Notes: generated by a model from the letters alone, not told the origin. Shown: positions 8,623 through 20,275, numbered from the stretch's first letter. The stretch: 58,878 nucleotides of DNA from Marinobacterium ramblicola (GCF_019084545.1 NZ_JAHREP010000029.1:1-58878); one strand, 5' to 3'. Translations and numbers: made by a program.

Positions 8623-9656
8623 CAGATCCGCGGTAGCAGCTCACCATTGAGCCAGTCCACCATGCGGTTGCCGCCGAACACCGTCTCCATCTGCACGAAG
8701 TGGTGCGGGTCCTCGATCACCCGGCCGATGATCGCCGCCTCCCGCCCCTGCGGGTGGACCCGCATCGTCTCGAGCAGTTGTTCTGCACGGTCCTGTGGGC
8801 AGATCGCGATCAGCTTGCCCTCGTTGGCGACGTAGAGCGGATCCAGCCCCAGAAACTCGCAGGCGGCGCGTACCGGCTCGCGCACCGGGATCCGTTTCTC
8901 GAACAGCTGCATGCCGACCCCGGATTGTTTGGCCAGTTCGTTCAGCGTATTGGCCAGGCCGCCGCGGGTGGGGTCGCGCATGCAGCGGATCTGCGGCACC
9001 ACCTCCACCATCGCTGCGACCAGGGTGTGCAGTGCCTGGGAGTCGGACTGGATATCGGCTTCGAAACCCAGGCTTTCGCGCAGCGACAGGATGGTGACGC
9101 CGTGATCGCCGATCGGCCCGGAGAGCAGGATCGCATCGCCCGGCTGTGCTTTATCGCCTGAAAGATCCAGCCCCTCGGGCACCACGCCGATACCGGTGGT
9201 GTTGATGAACACGCCGTCGCCCTTGCCGCGCTCCACCACCTTGGTGTCGCCGGTGACGATCGGCACGCCTGCGGCTTTCGAGGCTGCCGCCATGGAGTCG
9301 ACGATGCGCTTCAGATCGGCCAGAGGGAAACCCTCCTCCAGGATAAAGCCCGCCGACAGGTAACAGGGCCGGGCGCCGGACATGGTGATATCGTTGATGG
9401 TGCCGTGCACCGAGAGCGAGCCGATATCACCGCCGGGGAAGAACAGCGGCGATACCACATGGCTGTCGGTGGCCATCACCACTCGCCCCGGCGGCAGGCT
9501 GAAGCGCGCCTGGTCGTTGCCCTGTGCCAGCCACTCGTTGTCGAACGCCTGGGCAAACAGCCGGTCGATCAACTCGGCCATGGCACGACCGCCGCTGCCG
9601 TGGACCATTTCGACGCGGCCGGTTCTCAGGTTTAAGCCAAGGCTCGGACGGCTCAT
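8619..9656 (-). CDS. hypE: Hydrogenase maturation protein HypE
   Basis: 345 residues, of the PurM/ThiL fold. HypE accepts a carbamoyl group from HypF on its C-terminal cysteine and dehydrates it to a thiocyanate, the source of the cyanide ligands of the [NiFe] site. The protein ends in the required motif (LLPRIC). Other family marks are VHGSGGRAM, the ATP-binding ATDSHVVSPLFFPGGDIG region and MRDPTRGGLANTLNE. I chose ATG 9656, which overlaps the hypD stop (ATGA), rather than upstream codons inside hypD. It is the last gene of the hup-hyp operon. Confidence 0.97.
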   Translation of the reverse strand: MSRPSLGLNLRTGRVEMVHGSGGRAMAELIDRLFAQAFDNEWLAQGNDQARFSLPPGRVVMATDSHVVSPLFFPGGDIGSLSVHGTINDITMSGARPCYLSAGFILEEGFPLADLKRIVDSMAAASKAAGVPIVTGDTKVVERGKGDGVFINTTGIGVVPEGLDLSGDKAQPGDAILLSGPIGDHGVTILSLRESLGFEADIQSDSQALHTLVAAMVEVVPQIRCMRDPTRGGLANTLNELAKQSGVGMQLFEKRIPVREPVRAACEFLGLDPLYVANEGKLIAICPQDRAEQLLETMRVHPQGREAAIIGRVIEDPHHFVQMETVFGGNRMVDWLNGELLPRIC

Positions 9657-10816
9657 GCGCTGACCTCCTGTGCCGGAATCCGGCTCTCGCCTTTTGTTGA
9701 ATCGCTGAGACGACCATAGCTGTAGTAGGCGGCGCAGGCGCCCTCCGAGGAGACCATGCAGGAGCCGAGCGGGTTGTCCGGCGTACAGGGGTCGCCGAAC
9801 AGCGTGCAGTCGCGCGGGTTCTTCACCCCACGCAGGATCGCCGGACACTCGCAGGCCTTATTCTCGCGGCCCTCCAGCTGGGTCAGCGCAAAGCGCTTTT
9901 CGGCATCGAACTCGGCGTAGTCGGCGCGGATCTGCAAGGCGCTCTCAGGGATCGCCCCCAGGCCGCGCCACTCAAAGCTCTTACGCAGTTCGAACACCCG
10001 CGCCACCAGTGCGTTCGCCTTGGCGTTGCCCTCGCGGGTGACGGCACGGGTGAACTCGTTCTCCACCTCGCAGCGGCCGTCGTTGAGTTGGCGGATCAGC
10101 ATCAGAATCGCCTGCAGCACGTCGAGCGGTTCGAAGCCGGCGATCACCACCGGCTTGGCATACTGTTCCGGGAAGGGCTCATAAGGCGCGGAACCGATCA
10201 CGGTGCTGACATGGGCCGGGCCGATAAAGCCATCCAGTTGCAACGCGCCGCTGTCCGCCTCCGGCGTGTTCAGGATCGCGTGCATCGCCGCCGGGGTCAG
10301 CACATGGTTGCAGAACACGGAGAAGTTGGTGAGGCCGAGCTTTTTCGCCTGCTCCAGCACCAGCGCCGTCGGCGGCGTGGTGGTCTCGAAACCGATGGCG
10401 AAGAACACCACCTGCCTGTCCGGGTTCTGCTGCGCGATCCTGATCGCGTCGGCCGGTGAATAGAGCATCCGCACGTCGGTGCCCTCGGCGCGCACCTTCA
10501 TCAGGCTGACGCGGCCGGAGCCCGGCACTCGCAGCATATCGCCGTAGGTGCAGAGGATAAGGTCGGGCCGCCGTGCCAGTTCCACCGCCATATCCAGCCG
10601 CCCGATCGGCAGCACGCAGACCGGGCAGCCGGGGCCGTGGATCAGCTTGACGTTGTCCGGCAGCAGCCCGGGGATGCCGTAACGGAAGATGGCGTGGGTA
10701 TGGCCGCCACAGAACTCCATCAGGTGGTAGGTGCGTGCCGGATCCGCTTCGACCCGGATCTGACCGGCGATGGCGCGCGCCTTGTCGCCGTCACGGAACT
10801 CGTCGACATATTTCAT
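9653..10816 (-). CDS. hypD: Hydrogenase maturation protein HypD
   Basis: 387 residues. HypD is an iron-sulfur protein that, with HypC, carries the Fe(CN)2CO unit during its assembly. Key motifs are [39 protein letters not shown] and FCNHVL. C-terminal cysteines ([34 protein letters not shown]) supply the [4Fe-4S] cluster. It overlaps hypC upstream and hypE downstream by four bases each, indicating tight translational coupling. Confidence 0.97.
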   Translation of the reverse strand: MKYVDEFRDGDKARAIAGQIRVEADPARTYHLMEFCGGHTHAIFRYGIPGLLPDNVKLIHGPGCPVCVLPIGRLDMAVELARRPDLILCTYGDMLRVPGSGRVSLMKVRAEGTDVRMLYSPADAIRIAQQNPDRQVVFFAIGFETTTPPTALVLEQAKKLGLTNFSVFCNHVLTPAAMHAILNTPEADSGALQLDGFIGPAHVSTVIGSAPYEPFPEQYAKPVVIAGFEPLDVLQAILMLIRQLNDGRCEVENEFTRAVTREGNAKANALVARVFELRKSFEWRGLGAIPESALQIRADYAEFDAEKRFALTQLEGRENKACECPAILRGVKNPRDCTLFGDPCTPDNPLGSCMVSSEGACAAYYSYGRLSDSTKGESRIPAQEVSA

Positions 10817-11088
10817 GCCTTGCCCTCCGATGAAAGCCCCTCTTCCGCCATGATCGCATCGCGTGCCGCCTGCAGCTGACCCAGCTCCTCGAACAGGGCC
10901 AGGGTCCTGGCCGCCTCCTCCGGATCCAGCTTGTTCAGTGCGTAGCCGACATGCATGATCACATAGTCGCCGACGGCCAGATCATCCACCAGGGCGGTGT
11001 TGATCTCCTTGCGTACGCCGCCGATATCGGCCAGCGCCCGCTCCTCGTCGATCAACGCTTCTATCCTTACCGGGATCGCCAGACACAT
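10813..11088 (-). CDS. hypC: Hydrogenase maturation chaperone HypC
   Basis: 91 residues beginning [12 protein letters not shown]; the cysteine after the initiator Met is the residue that binds the iron unit and the hydrogenase large subunit. [17 protein letters not shown] is the conserved core strand. A GAGGT ribosome binding site precedes ATG 11088. It lies 28 bases after hypF and overlaps hypD by four bases. A paralog of the same family, hupF, lies at 19251-19586. Confidence 0.96.
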   Translation of the reverse strand: MCLAIPVRIEALIDEERALADIGGVRKEINTALVDDLAVGDYVIMHVGYALNKLDPEEAARTLALFEELGQLQAARDAIMAEEGLSSEGKA

Positions 11089-11116
11089 GGGCTTACCTCT
11101 ACTTGCTTCTATGTTT

Positions 11117-13434
11117 TTATTCGTGTGTGCCGGATAGCTTCATCCGCACCGCCCAGACCTGCCCCAGGCTGATCGCTGCATCGTTGGCCGGCATCTCTAC
11201 CGGCAGCAGCACGTTCAACCCCGCCGCCTGCAGTTGGCGATGCAGGCCATCCCGCAGTGCCAGGTTCAACAGACAGCCACCGGCCAGCGCGACCTGTTTC
11301 CGTCTGCTACGTTTGGCAGCCTGGATAATCCAGTCGCTCAACGCCAGGATCAGCTCCTGCTGGAAACGCGCGGCGCCCCGTGCGGGATCGGGCTCATCCA
11401 GCAACGAGGCCAGCAACGGCAGCAGATCCAGCTGCAACCCACCGGCTACCTGATCGATCCGGTATCGGCCCTGCGCCTTTGGTGTTACGACTCCGGCAGC
11501 CAGTGCCTCCAGGCGCATCGGCGCTTCCGCTTCGTAGGATTGCCGCTGGCAGATCCCCAGCAGCCCGGCGGCGGCATCGAATACCCGACCAAGACTGGAG
11601 GTCGGCGGGCAGTTGAAACCCCGCTCCAGCATACCTGCCAGCGCGGCCGCCGCCGGTTTATCGGCAAACCGCGTCTGAATCAGATCACCCCTGCCCATGC
11701 GGTGCAGTGCGGCACAGGCCATGCGCCAGGGCTCCTTAGCCGCGGCATCGCCACCGGGCAGAGGCAAGGGTGACAGCTCGCCCAGCGGACTGAAACCCGC
11801 GCTATCGACCCGCAACAGTTCGCCGCCGCGCAACTGGCCATCCCAGCCCAGTCCGACGCCATCCAGCGCCACGCCCAGCACCGCCGAGTGGAGCCGATGC
11901 TCGGCCATCACCGCAGAGATATGGGCGTGGTGGTGCTGCACCCGATGCAAGGGCAGATCAAGACGCTCAGCCAGTTCGGCAGCCAAACGACTGGCGTGGA
12001 AGTCGGGGTGCAGGTCGCAGGCGATATGCTCAGGCTCCACCTTCAGCAGGTCGCACAGTTCGTCAACCGTGCGTTCCAGCGTGCGGCAGTTGTCCGGGTT
12101 GTTTAGATCGCCGATGTGGGGCGAGACAAACGCCCTGTCACCGTGGGCCAGGCAAAGGGTGTTTTTCAGGTAGCCGCCCAGCGCCAGTACCGACGGTCCA
12201 TCATCTGCCAGGCGGACCTCTCGCGGCGCCATGCCACGCCCCAGCCGGATCAGTGCCGGTGGTTCGGAGAGAGCGTTGATCAACGAGTCATCGCAGCGGT
12301 GCTCGATCTCGCGATTGTGCAGCAGCAACAGATCGGCGATATCGCCCAGCTTCGCCCGTGCCTCATCATTCGAGGTGATCAGCGGTTCGCCGCTGCGGTT
12401 GGCACTGGTCATCACCAGCACGAGCGGATGAGCATTTTCGGTCCAGGCCATGCCCTCGGGTCGTCCCGCCGCCTCATGGAACAGCAACCAGTGCAGCGGA
12501 CCGTGGGGCAGCATTCCCCCCAGCCGATCCAGCCCCGGTGCCAGGCTCGGTGCCAGCGCGTTATCGGTGGTGGCACGCTTGCGCTGCAGGACGATGGGCG
12601 CGCTGCGATCGCTCAACCAGCCGCGCCCGGCGCCGGTCAACTCCATCAGTGGTTCCAGCGAGGCGCTGTTCAACGCCATGACCGCGAAGGGTTTGGCCGG
12701 CCTGTTCTTGCGCTGACGCAGACGCGCAACGGCGGCCTCATTGCGAGCATCGCAGACCAGATGGAAACCACCGATACCGCGCACGGCCAGTATCTCGCCA
12801 CGCTCCAGCGCGCCCACCGCCTGCTGGATGGGATCCAGCTCGATACGCTCACCGGTGCTCGTTTCCAGCCAGAGGGTCGGGCCGCACTCGGCACAGGCGT
12901 TGGGCTGAGCATGGAAGCGTCGATCGCTCGGTGCTTCATATTCGGCTTGGCAGGCGGGACACTGAGCAAACTCGGCCATGCTGGTGTTGGCTCGATCATA
13001 GGGTAGCGCGCGGATCAGTGTGTAGCGGGGGCCGCAGTGGGTGCAGTTGATAAAGGGGTAGCGATAACGGCGATCCCGCGGATCGAACAGTTCCGCCAGG
13101 CAGTGTGGACAGACGGCAGCGTCCAGAGTTAGCGACAGGTCCAACGCCCCCTCGCCCTGCTCGCTGGCGAGGATGCGGAAGTCGACGAACTCAGCTGAGG
13201 TGGCCAACGTCTCTTCGGTAAGCCAGTCGATGCGCGCCAGCGGTGGCAGCTCGGTGGTTAGCCGATGACGAAAGTTGGCCAGTTGTTCAGGCTCCCCCTG
13301 CAGATCGATCTGCACCCCGCGTCCGGTGTTGCGAACCGCCCCGGTCAGATGCAGTTCGGTCGCCAGCCGGTGGACAAAGGGGCGAAAGCCGACACCCTGT
13401 ACCAGGCCACTGACCAGCAGCCGCACGGCAGGCA

Positions 13435-13435
<1 letters not shown>
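11117..13435 (-). CDS. hypF: Carbamoyltransferase HypF
   Basis: About 772 residues. HypF uses carbamoyl phosphate and ATP to carbamoylate HypE. Domains in order: acylphosphatase (residues 1-90, [17 protein letters not shown]); two zinc-finger pairs (CPHCLAELF / CTHCGP and CPACQAEY / CAECGP); a YrdC-like domain; and a Kae1-like domain ([45 protein letters not shown]). I prefer ATG 13435, whose A follows the hoxA stop as TGATG; a GTG one codon upstream is possible. All domains look intact, so the maturation machinery remains functional downstream of the interrupted hoxA. Confidence 0.96.
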
Positions 13436-14889
<1,454 letters not shown>

Positions 14890-14922
14890 CAATTTCCCTT
14901 TCGGCTCCGTTCGATTCTGGAC

Positions 14923-15852
14923 TCAGAGCAGCGCTTCAAGCGCTTGTGCCTGCTGTTTCAACGCCTCGATCCGCTCCCGAATGCGAGCGCTTCTCCGCGT
15001 CTCCATCCATGCCAACCAGGCCTCCATCCCCGCACCGGAACGAGCCGACAGCTGGATCACCTCAATATTCGGGTTGACCCGGCGGGCGTACTCGATACAG
15101 GCGTCGACATCGAACTCCAGATGGGGCAGTAGGTCGATCTTGTTCAGCAGCATCAGATCGGCAGCATGGAACATATCGGGATACTTGATCGGCTTGTCCT
15201 CACCCTCGGTCACCGACAGGATCGCTACCTTGTGCGCTTCGCCCAGATCGAACGCGGCCGGGCAGACCAGGTTGCCCACGTTCTCGATAAACAGCACGCC
15301 GCCCTCGAGATCGTCGAGTCGCTCCAGCGCGTGGCCCACCATGTGCGCATCCAGATGACAGCCCTTACCGGTATTGATCTGCACCGCCTGCGCGCCGGTG
15401 GCGCGGATACGGTCGGCATCGTTGGCGGTCTGCTGGTCGCCCTCGATCACCGCCAACGGCAGTCGCGTGCCCAACAGCTCGATGGTGCGGGTCAGCAGCG
15501 TGGTCTTGCCGGAGCCGGGGCTGGAGACCAGATTCAGGGCAAACAGCGACAGCGCATCGAATCGGGCACGGTTCTGCGCCGCATAGCGGTCGTTCTTGCC
15601 CAGGATATCCTGCTCGATCTGCACCATACGGCTCTGGCTCAGGCCCGGCGCATGGGCATGGGCTGGACCCCGACCGTAGTGCAGGTTCTGCCCCTCGGCG
15701 AGCAGTGGCGAATGACCCTGCCCTTGGTCATGGTCATGGTCATGGTGATGTGCATGACTATGAGCATGAGGATGATCCTGACCATGGTCATGATGGTGGT
15801 GGTGCCCCTCGATATGGGTTTCACCCTCGCCGCAACCGCAAACGGTACACAT
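14923..15852 (-). CDS. hypB: Nickel-inserting GTPase HypB with long histidine-rich N-terminus
   Basis: 309 residues from ATG 15852. It begins [11 protein letters not shown], the high-affinity nickel CxxCGC motif. About 17 histidines fall within the first 50 residues, the mark of nickel-storing HypB. The SIMIBI GTPase domain follows: [12 protein letters not shown] (P-loop), [31 protein letters not shown] and LLNKIDLL. HypB works with HypA to insert Ni into the hydrogenase large subunit. An upstream in-frame codon would extend into hypA, so the MCTVCGCG start, two bases after the hypA stop, is chosen. Confidence 0.97.
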   Translation of the reverse strand: MCTVCGCGEGETHIEGHHHHHDHGQDHPHAHSHAHHHDHDHDQGQGHSPLLAEGQNLHYGRGPAHAHAPGLSQSRMVQIEQDILGKNDRYAAQNRARFDALSLFALNLVSSPGSGKTTLLTRTIELLGTRLPLAVIEGDQQTANDADRIRATGAQAVQINTGKGCHLDAHMVGHALERLDDLEGGVLFIENVGNLVCPAAFDLGEAHKVAILSVTEGEDKPIKYPDMFHAADLMLLNKIDLLPHLEFDVDACIEYARRVNPNIEVIQLSARSGAGMEAWLAWMETRRSARIRERIEALKQQAQALEALL

Positions 15853-15854
15853 AA

Positions 15855-16196
15855 CTACTCCACCTCCAGCTCTTTTATTCTCAGTTCGTCGCCCCTGGTC
15901 ACCTGCAGCTGATAGCTGCCGCATCGGCTACAGCTGTCGTAGCGCTGGGTAATCGGCACCGTCGCCGCACAGGCCAGACACCAGGCTTCGCCCGGCAGCT
16001 CGATAATCTCCAGTTGCGCCTGCTCGGCCAGAGTACCGCGGGTCACCGCATCGAAGCAGAAGCGCAGCGACTCCTGCTCCACCGCCGCCAGCGGGCCGAT
16101 CTCCAACCAGACCCTCTTGACCCGGCTATAGCCCTGAACCAGGGCCTGCTCCTCAAGCGTCTGGACTATACCTTCGGCAATCGACATCTCATGCAT
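15855..16196 (-). CDS. hypA: Hydrogenase nickel metallochaperone HypA
   Basis: 113 residues starting [11 protein letters not shown]; the N-terminal Met-His-Glu binds Ni(II). The C-terminal half has two CxxC pairs (CLACAA and CSRCGS) for structural zinc. It delivers nickel with HypB. The start overlaps the hupK stop by eight bases and the stop sits two bases before hypB. Confidence 0.96.
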   Translation of the reverse strand: MHEMSIAEGIVQTLEEQALVQGYSRVKRVWLEIGPLAAVEQESLRFCFDAVTRGTLAEQAQLEIIELPGEAWCLACAATVPITQRYDSCSRCGSYQLQVTRGDELRIKELEVE

Positions 16197-17238
16197 CGTG
16201 TCGCGTCACTCCAAAGCCAACGCAGGGATCGATCGACAATATCAGATCCCGGGCCAGCGCTTCGGCCCTATTGCGCTCGATTTTGACTCCCATCAGCCGT
16301 TGCCGCACTATCCCGTCAGTATGGAAGTTCCAATCGGTGGGGGCCAGTATCTGCCAGCGCCCAACCCGCTCGCCATCCAGCTCAACCCGGTGCAGCAACC
16401 AGCCACGGGCGGTCAGCGCCCAGCCGTACCCCACACCATCCTGACCCCGGTTGGCGCTTGGCGTGCTCTCCAGCCCGGGTTCGGCCAGCTGTGCCAATGC
16501 CTGGTCGGTCTGCGCCAGCAACGCCCCTAACGCCTTGCCGATCACTTCATCAGCGGCGGTAGCTTCGGCACCCGCTACCGCCGGCCCGCTGTGACGGCTT
16601 TGCCCATTGAGCATGGGCGCCGAGCAAAACCCATTCTGCTGTTCATTCCCCAGGGAACCAACCAGCTCAGAGGTCAGCTCAGGCATTAAACCCGGTACGG
16701 CAGGACCCAGTTCGATATCCCGCCAACGCTGCACCCTATTCACCAGCCAACGCTGCTCCTGCGCTGGCGTACACCTGAGCGCCTGCGACCAGTTTCGCAG
16801 CCCGACAATCGCCTGTTCAACGCCATCAGGGGTTTTATCCGACGGCGACTGCAACAGAGTTAACAAGCGCTGGCAGCGCCTTATGCCCTCGCGTGCATTC
16901 TTCTCGGTCGCACCCGGGTAGTGCCAATCCTGCAGTAATCTGAGCAGGCTTTCGCGCAGCCGTTCCACGGCCAATAAGCGCGCACGCCGCCGACATTCAT
17001 ATTCCGGGATCCGTACTCCCCGGGCCTGCTCCAGTGCCCTGGCGCCAGCAATGCGATGGGCTTGGCAACAAACCGAAAACAGCGCTCCGATAATCGCCAG
17101 CGCCGCGTCGGGGGCCTGACCGGCAAGCATATGACATATTGCGCCAACGGGCCGTTTCAGCTCGACGCTGACGGCACTGATATGTCCTTGAGCGTAGGTA
17201 AGCGCCACCTGCAGCTGTCCGGCCGGCGAGGAGTGCAT
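16189..17238 (-). CDS. hupK: Hydrogenase assembly protein HupK (HoxV-like)
   Basis: 349 residues. HupK/HoxV proteins resemble a hydrogenase large subunit without its active-site cysteines and are thought to act as a scaffold for the iron-cyanide cofactor. The segment GALFSVCCQAHRIAGARALEQ mirrors the large-subunit region around the first CxxC, and the C-terminus [21 protein letters not shown] mirrors the DPCxxC end (DPCVGF). It lies at the expected place between hupJ and hypA. Assignment rests on context and these two echoes. Confidence 0.85.
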   Translation of the reverse strand: MHSSPAGQLQVALTYAQGHISAVSVELKRPVGAICHMLAGQAPDAALAIIGALFSVCCQAHRIAGARALEQARGVRIPEYECRRRARLLAVERLRESLLRLLQDWHYPGATEKNAREGIRRCQRLLTLLQSPSDKTPDGVEQAIVGLRNWSQALRCTPAQEQRWLVNRVQRWRDIELGPAVPGLMPELTSELVGSLGNEQQNGFCSAPMLNGQSRHSGPAVAGAEATAADEVIGKALGALLAQTDQALAQLAEPGLESTPSANRGQDGVGYGWALTARGWLLHRVELDGERVGRWQILAPTDWNFHTDGIVRQRLMGVKIERNRAEALARDLILSIDPCVGFGVTRHDA

Positions 17239-17240
17239 CC

Positions 17241-17708
17241 TCAGCCTCGCAGGGCGCGGCGAAACAGCGCACGCCGTCCCGGATTATCCGGCTGATCAGC
17301 GCGGCTGTCCGCACTCGCTGGCGTGGTAACGGCGAACAGCAGATCGGCAATCTCGATCGCCAGGGCTCGGGCCTGCTCCTGGGATTCCAGGGCGCTGGTA
17401 TCGGACAGCAGTGACGCGCTGGCAAAGCGCCCCACCCCCTCGGCTTGGGCAACCAGACCTTCGTACTCCCCCGAGGGGAGTGCCAAGATGCAGATCTCCC
17501 CTTTCTCTGGCAACACCTGCGCATCTACCGGCCGCCAGATCAGATTCAGACACCAGGGCGTAATCAGCACCCCCGCTTCCAGATCAAGATCCAGGCAGTG
17601 CCAGACCGCCATCTCGACACTAAGCAGGGCGTTGTAGAACGGCAGTCCGGCCATCTGTGGATCCGCAGCCTGATAATGCTGCTGCAGCTGCTGCATGAGT
17701 GGCGACAT
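17241..17708 (-). CDS. hupJ: [NiFe] hydrogenase assembly chaperone HupJ (HybE/HoxT family)
   Basis: 155 residues. Segments MAGLPFYNALLSVEMAVWH, GVLITPWCLNLIWRP and LPSGEYEGLVAQ are typical of the HybE/HupJ family, which chaperones the large subunit. It lies between hupI (one-base overlap) and hupK. The C-terminal 25 residues are polar and poorly conserved. Confidence 0.9.
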   Translation of the reverse strand: MSPLMQQLQQHYQAADPQMAGLPFYNALLSVEMAVWHCLDLDLEAGVLITPWCLNLIWRPVDAQVLPEKGEICILALPSGEYEGLVAQAEGVGRFASASLLSDTSALESQEQARALAIEIADLLFAVTTPASADSRADQPDNPGRRALFRRALRG

Positions 17709-17941
17709 CAGCCCTCCACCACCATGAACTGATCACGCTCGCCATCGCACTGGGGGCAGCGCCAATGCTCGGGCAGTTCGGCAAAGGGGGTACCCGGCGC
17801 TATCTGCCATACCTCATCGCCCTCGGCGGGATCGTACTGATACCAACAGATCTTGCATTCAAGCCTGGTCGCGTCCGACAAGCGGGCACTGTCGCCCAGG
17901 TAGCTGCCCTCAAACCTTGCCCCATCGGATTGAGTACTCAT
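17708..17941 (-). CDS. hupI: Rubredoxin HupI (HoxR-like)
   Basis: 77 residues with the two rubredoxin iron-binding pairs CKIC and CPQC. The sequence between them (WYQYDPAEGDE and TPFAELPEHWRCP) is classic rubredoxin. In hup operons this protein supports hydrogenase assembly under oxygen. It overlaps hupH by four bases upstream and hupJ by one base. Confidence 0.96.
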   Translation of the reverse strand: MSTQSDGARFEGSYLGDSARLSDATRLECKICWYQYDPAEGDEVWQIAPGTPFAELPEHWRCPQCDGERDQFMVVEG

Positions 17942-18819
17942 ACCAGCACCTCGCGCATCTCACGCAGCCGCTCCGCGGAGTCTTCCAGATCCTCCTTCGC
18001 CGCGCAGGCCACTTGCGGTACCTCGACCACCTCCAGGGTATCCAGTATCAGCTGATCGGTGCTGTTGAAATACTGCACGCGCCAGATCCCCGGTACCGCG
18101 GTGGAGCCGATCCGGCAATTACCATAGCCACGGGACAGGATCACCACCGATCCCTGGCCAAGACACCGGGTTAAAAAGGCGTGGTCCTCGGGCGAAAACG
18201 GCAGCAACGACAGGTTGATCACATGAGGCAGGTCCAGCGGACTGGCCTGGTGCCGGCGTGCCACATCGAACAGCTCGACCAACACCGGGCCCGCGTTCAA
18301 TATCCCCTCGGGCAGATCCCCCTCGACGATACTGGGCACCTCGGTCGAGCTGAATGCAGCTCGCCGCGCCGGCTCAGGCAGATCCGCCACCTCCAGCCAT
18401 TGCCGCTTAAGCTGGCCATTGCTGTCGACCTGCTGCAACCACCAGAGCCCGGCCAGCACCGTCTCCTGCGCCCGCACCCGGATATCCGCGCCGATCTGCA
18501 GTGCTACCTCACCCTCGCCCAGCACCTGATGCAGCAGTGCACGGTCGGTTTCGGCAAGTGAATCCAGAGCCAGACTACGGGTGGGCATACCGGGGCGGTA
18601 TTCATCCAGCGCTTCCTGCAGCTGTCCAAGCAGCGCCAGCACCTGGGGTGCCTGGGCTATCTCATCAGATTCCGGCAGGCTCGGCGGCTCGAAGGTGTGC
18701 ATCTCTTTCGGCATCGGCATATAGCTGAGGCTGTCCGCTTCCGAGCGGGAACCCGGGCCGACCGCCCCGGTCAGATTGGGCGTCAGGTCAAACAGTGGGA
18801 TATCCGATTTCATGCTCAT
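17938..18819 (-). CDS. hupH: Hydrogenase small-subunit maturation protein HupH (HyaF/HoxQ family)
   Basis: 293 residues. The C-terminal half carries the family hallmarks PHVINLSLLPFSPED, GSVVILSRGYGNCRI, GIWRVQYFNSTDQLILDTLE and VPQVACAAKEDLEDS. HupH/HyaF is thought to help mature the iron-sulfur small subunit. It begins three bases after hupG and overlaps hupI. A second ATG two codons in is equally possible as start. Confidence 0.93.
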   Translation of the reverse strand: MSMKSDIPLFDLTPNLTGAVGPGSRSEADSLSYMPMPKEMHTFEPPSLPESDEIAQAPQVLALLGQLQEALDEYRPGMPTRSLALDSLAETDRALLHQVLGEGEVALQIGADIRVRAQETVLAGLWWLQQVDSNGQLKRQWLEVADLPEPARRAAFSSTEVPSIVEGDLPEGILNAGPVLVELFDVARRHQASPLDLPHVINLSLLPFSPEDHAFLTRCLGQGSVVILSRGYGNCRIGSTAVPGIWRVQYFNSTDQLILDTLEVVEVPQVACAAKEDLEDSAERLREMREVLV

Positions 18820-18822
18820 TGC

Positions 18823-19254
18823 TCAGTGTCCACAGGAGGTGGAAGCGGCTGCGGCTACCACCGGGATGCCGATGCCGGGATTGCGCTGCGGCTCGGTGGC
18901 GAGGATGCGCTGGATCTCGCGTCGATACTCATCCCAGTTGTGTACCCGCGACAACGCGCCGAGATAGCGGCCCTGCTTCAGGAATACCAGCGTCGGCCAG
19001 GCATTGAAGTTGTAGCGTCCCTGTAGCCGGTGTTCGCTCTCCTCGGCGATCAGCGCAGCCGAGAGTTGCGGGAACTGTTTGAGCAGTTCAGGCAGGATCA
19101 CCGCCACATCGAGCGTTTCGGGGAATCGGTTCGGGTTACCGGCGAAAAAGAGTACGCTGTAGGACTGCGCCTCAACGAAGGCTTCAAAGCCTTGGCTCTC
19201 CAGCAGCGGATAGCCGTAGCGGCTGGTCAACTGATCCAGCAGTGGATGGGTCAT
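18823..19254 (-). CDS. hupG: Thioredoxin-fold hydrogenase chaperone HupG (HyaE/HoxO family)
   Basis: 143 residues of thioredoxin fold without a CxxC redox pair (YSVLFFAGNPNRFPETLDV, NFNAWPTLVFLKQGRYLGAL). HyaE/HoxO proteins bind the Tat signal of the hydrogenase small subunit and hold it until maturation is complete. It overlaps hupF by four bases. Retention of this gene implies that a Tat-exported small subunit is encoded elsewhere in the genome. Confidence 0.92.
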   Translation of the reverse strand: MTHPLLDQLTSRYGYPLLESQGFEAFVEAQSYSVLFFAGNPNRFPETLDVAVILPELLKQFPQLSAALIAEESEHRLQGRYNFNAWPTLVFLKQGRYLGALSRVHNWDEYRREIQRILATEPQRNPGIGIPVVAAAASTSCGH

Positions 19255-19586
19255 CTTCCGTTATCCTCTTTTAGTCTGCCATTCAGGCCCGATTGCAGAT
19301 GCGGGGGCAGCTGCGGCGTACGTTCCACCAGGTCGGCAAAGAGTGCATCGATAGCGGCGCTATCGCCGCGCGCACCGGCGTCCAACGCGGCCAATGCTTG
19401 AGCAACCTGGACGGCACGCTCGGCGCTGATCTTTTCCCGTGCGGCTCCCAGAAATACCAGCAGCCACTCTCCCGCCGACGGTGTATCGATCAACCGGATA
19501 TCGATCCAATGCTGCTCGTCACCGACGGTGCAGAACGCCCGCGCCCCTTCCACTGCCGCCACCTGCATCGGAATGCCGATACACAT
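19251..19586 (-). CDS. hupF: HypC-family chaperone HupF (HoxL-like)
   Basis: 111 residues beginning MCIGIPMQVAAVEGA, the HypC-family start with cysteine 2. It is longer than HypC, as HupF proteins are, and protects hydrogenase maturation under oxygen. It lies one base after hupD and overlaps hupG by four bases. Confidence 0.94.
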   Translation of the reverse strand: MCIGIPMQVAAVEGARAFCTVGDEQHWIDIRLIDTPSAGEWLLVFLGAAREKISAERAVQVAQALAALDAGARGDSAAIDALFADLVERTPQLPPHLQSGLNGRLKEDNGR

Positions 19587-19587
19587 C

Positions 19588-20226
19588 TCAGGACTTTTCC
19601 GCCGCGGGCGCGTACAGGTTCATGAACCGTACGTCGCCGTGTCGAAACGCCTCGCCACTGTCGGGGCGCCCCTGCTCGTAACGCTCAAGCGCCAGTTGCC
19701 GGGGCGATAGCGCCTCATGCGATTCAAGCTCTGACTCGACAGCCAGCGGCACCACACCCAGCGATGCGAGATAGTCGAGCGCTCGTTCGATAGCCGGATC
19801 GAGCTGGGCACGCACGCTGCCGGTCAAGCTGCCGCCAAAATCCTCCAGCAGCTCGGGTTGCACACCGATCAGCATCAGTTCGCGGGGATACCGGCCGGTC
19901 AATTCCGCCATCGCCAGCACCTCCTGAAAGCCGGTCTGGTGCAGGCTCATCCGCTTGGCGCCCATGAACTTGGGCACCTCATCATCACGTACGATCTTCA
20001 GCGTGCCGGGTTTGATGCCGTAATCGATGGCGTCGAATACGATCAAAACATCGGCTTCCTGTACATGCTGCACCAGGTAGATCCCCTGAGTGCCGCCGTC
20101 CAGCAGCTTCACCTGTTCAGGAAACCGATAGCGCTGATTCAGCCGTTCGACACAGCGCACGCCGAACCCCTCATCGGCCCAGAGCAGATTGCCTATACCG
20201 AGAATCAATATGTTGTCTGCCGCCAT
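19588..20226 (-). CDS. hupD: Hydrogenase maturation endopeptidase HupD (HyaD family)
   Basis: 212 residues. HupD cleaves the C-terminal tail of the large subunit after nickel insertion. Family motifs are ILGIGNLLWADEGFGVRCVE (with the metal-ligand glutamate), LLDGGTQGIYL, VFDAIDYG and MSLHQTGFQEVL (ligand histidine). It is the first gene of the operon, only about 30 bases from a sigma-54 promoter. In most genomes hupSLC lie directly upstream of hupD; here a divergent kinase-like gene is there instead. Confidence 0.95.
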   Translation of the reverse strand: MAADNILILGIGNLLWADEGFGVRCVERLNQRYRFPEQVKLLDGGTQGIYLVQHVQEADVLIVFDAIDYGIKPGTLKIVRDDEVPKFMGAKRMSLHQTGFQEVLAMAELTGRYPRELMLIGVQPELLEDFGGSLTGSVRAQLDPAIERALDYLASLGVVPLAVESELESHEALSPRQLALERYEQGRPDSGEAFRHGDVRFMNLYAPAAEKS

Positions 20227-20259
20227 TGCTCTTATCCATCGCTAGAATATGCAAGGAAC

Positions 20260-20275
20260 TACAAGTAGCGTGCCA
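20260..20275 (-). promoter_or_regulatory. Sigma-54 (-24/-12) promoter of the hup-hyp operon
   Basis: The minus strand reads TGGCACGctacTTGTA, matching TGGCACG-N4-TTGCA with one change in the -12 element and correct GG-to-G spacing. It ends about 34 bases before the hupD start. The hoxA-type regulator in the same operon is of the class that activates such promoters. Confidence 0.78.

Noticed and set aside
7350-8636. 428-codon plus-strand frame overlapping the membrane protein
   Set aside because: The other frame gives a coherent multi-helix membrane protein; this one is Arg/Asp-rich and lacks any recognisable pattern.
15720-15800. Apparent low-complexity tandem repeat (ATGGTCATG-like)
   Set aside because: It encodes the His/Asp-rich nickel-binding tail of HypB, so it is a coding repeat, not a satellite or CRISPR-like array.
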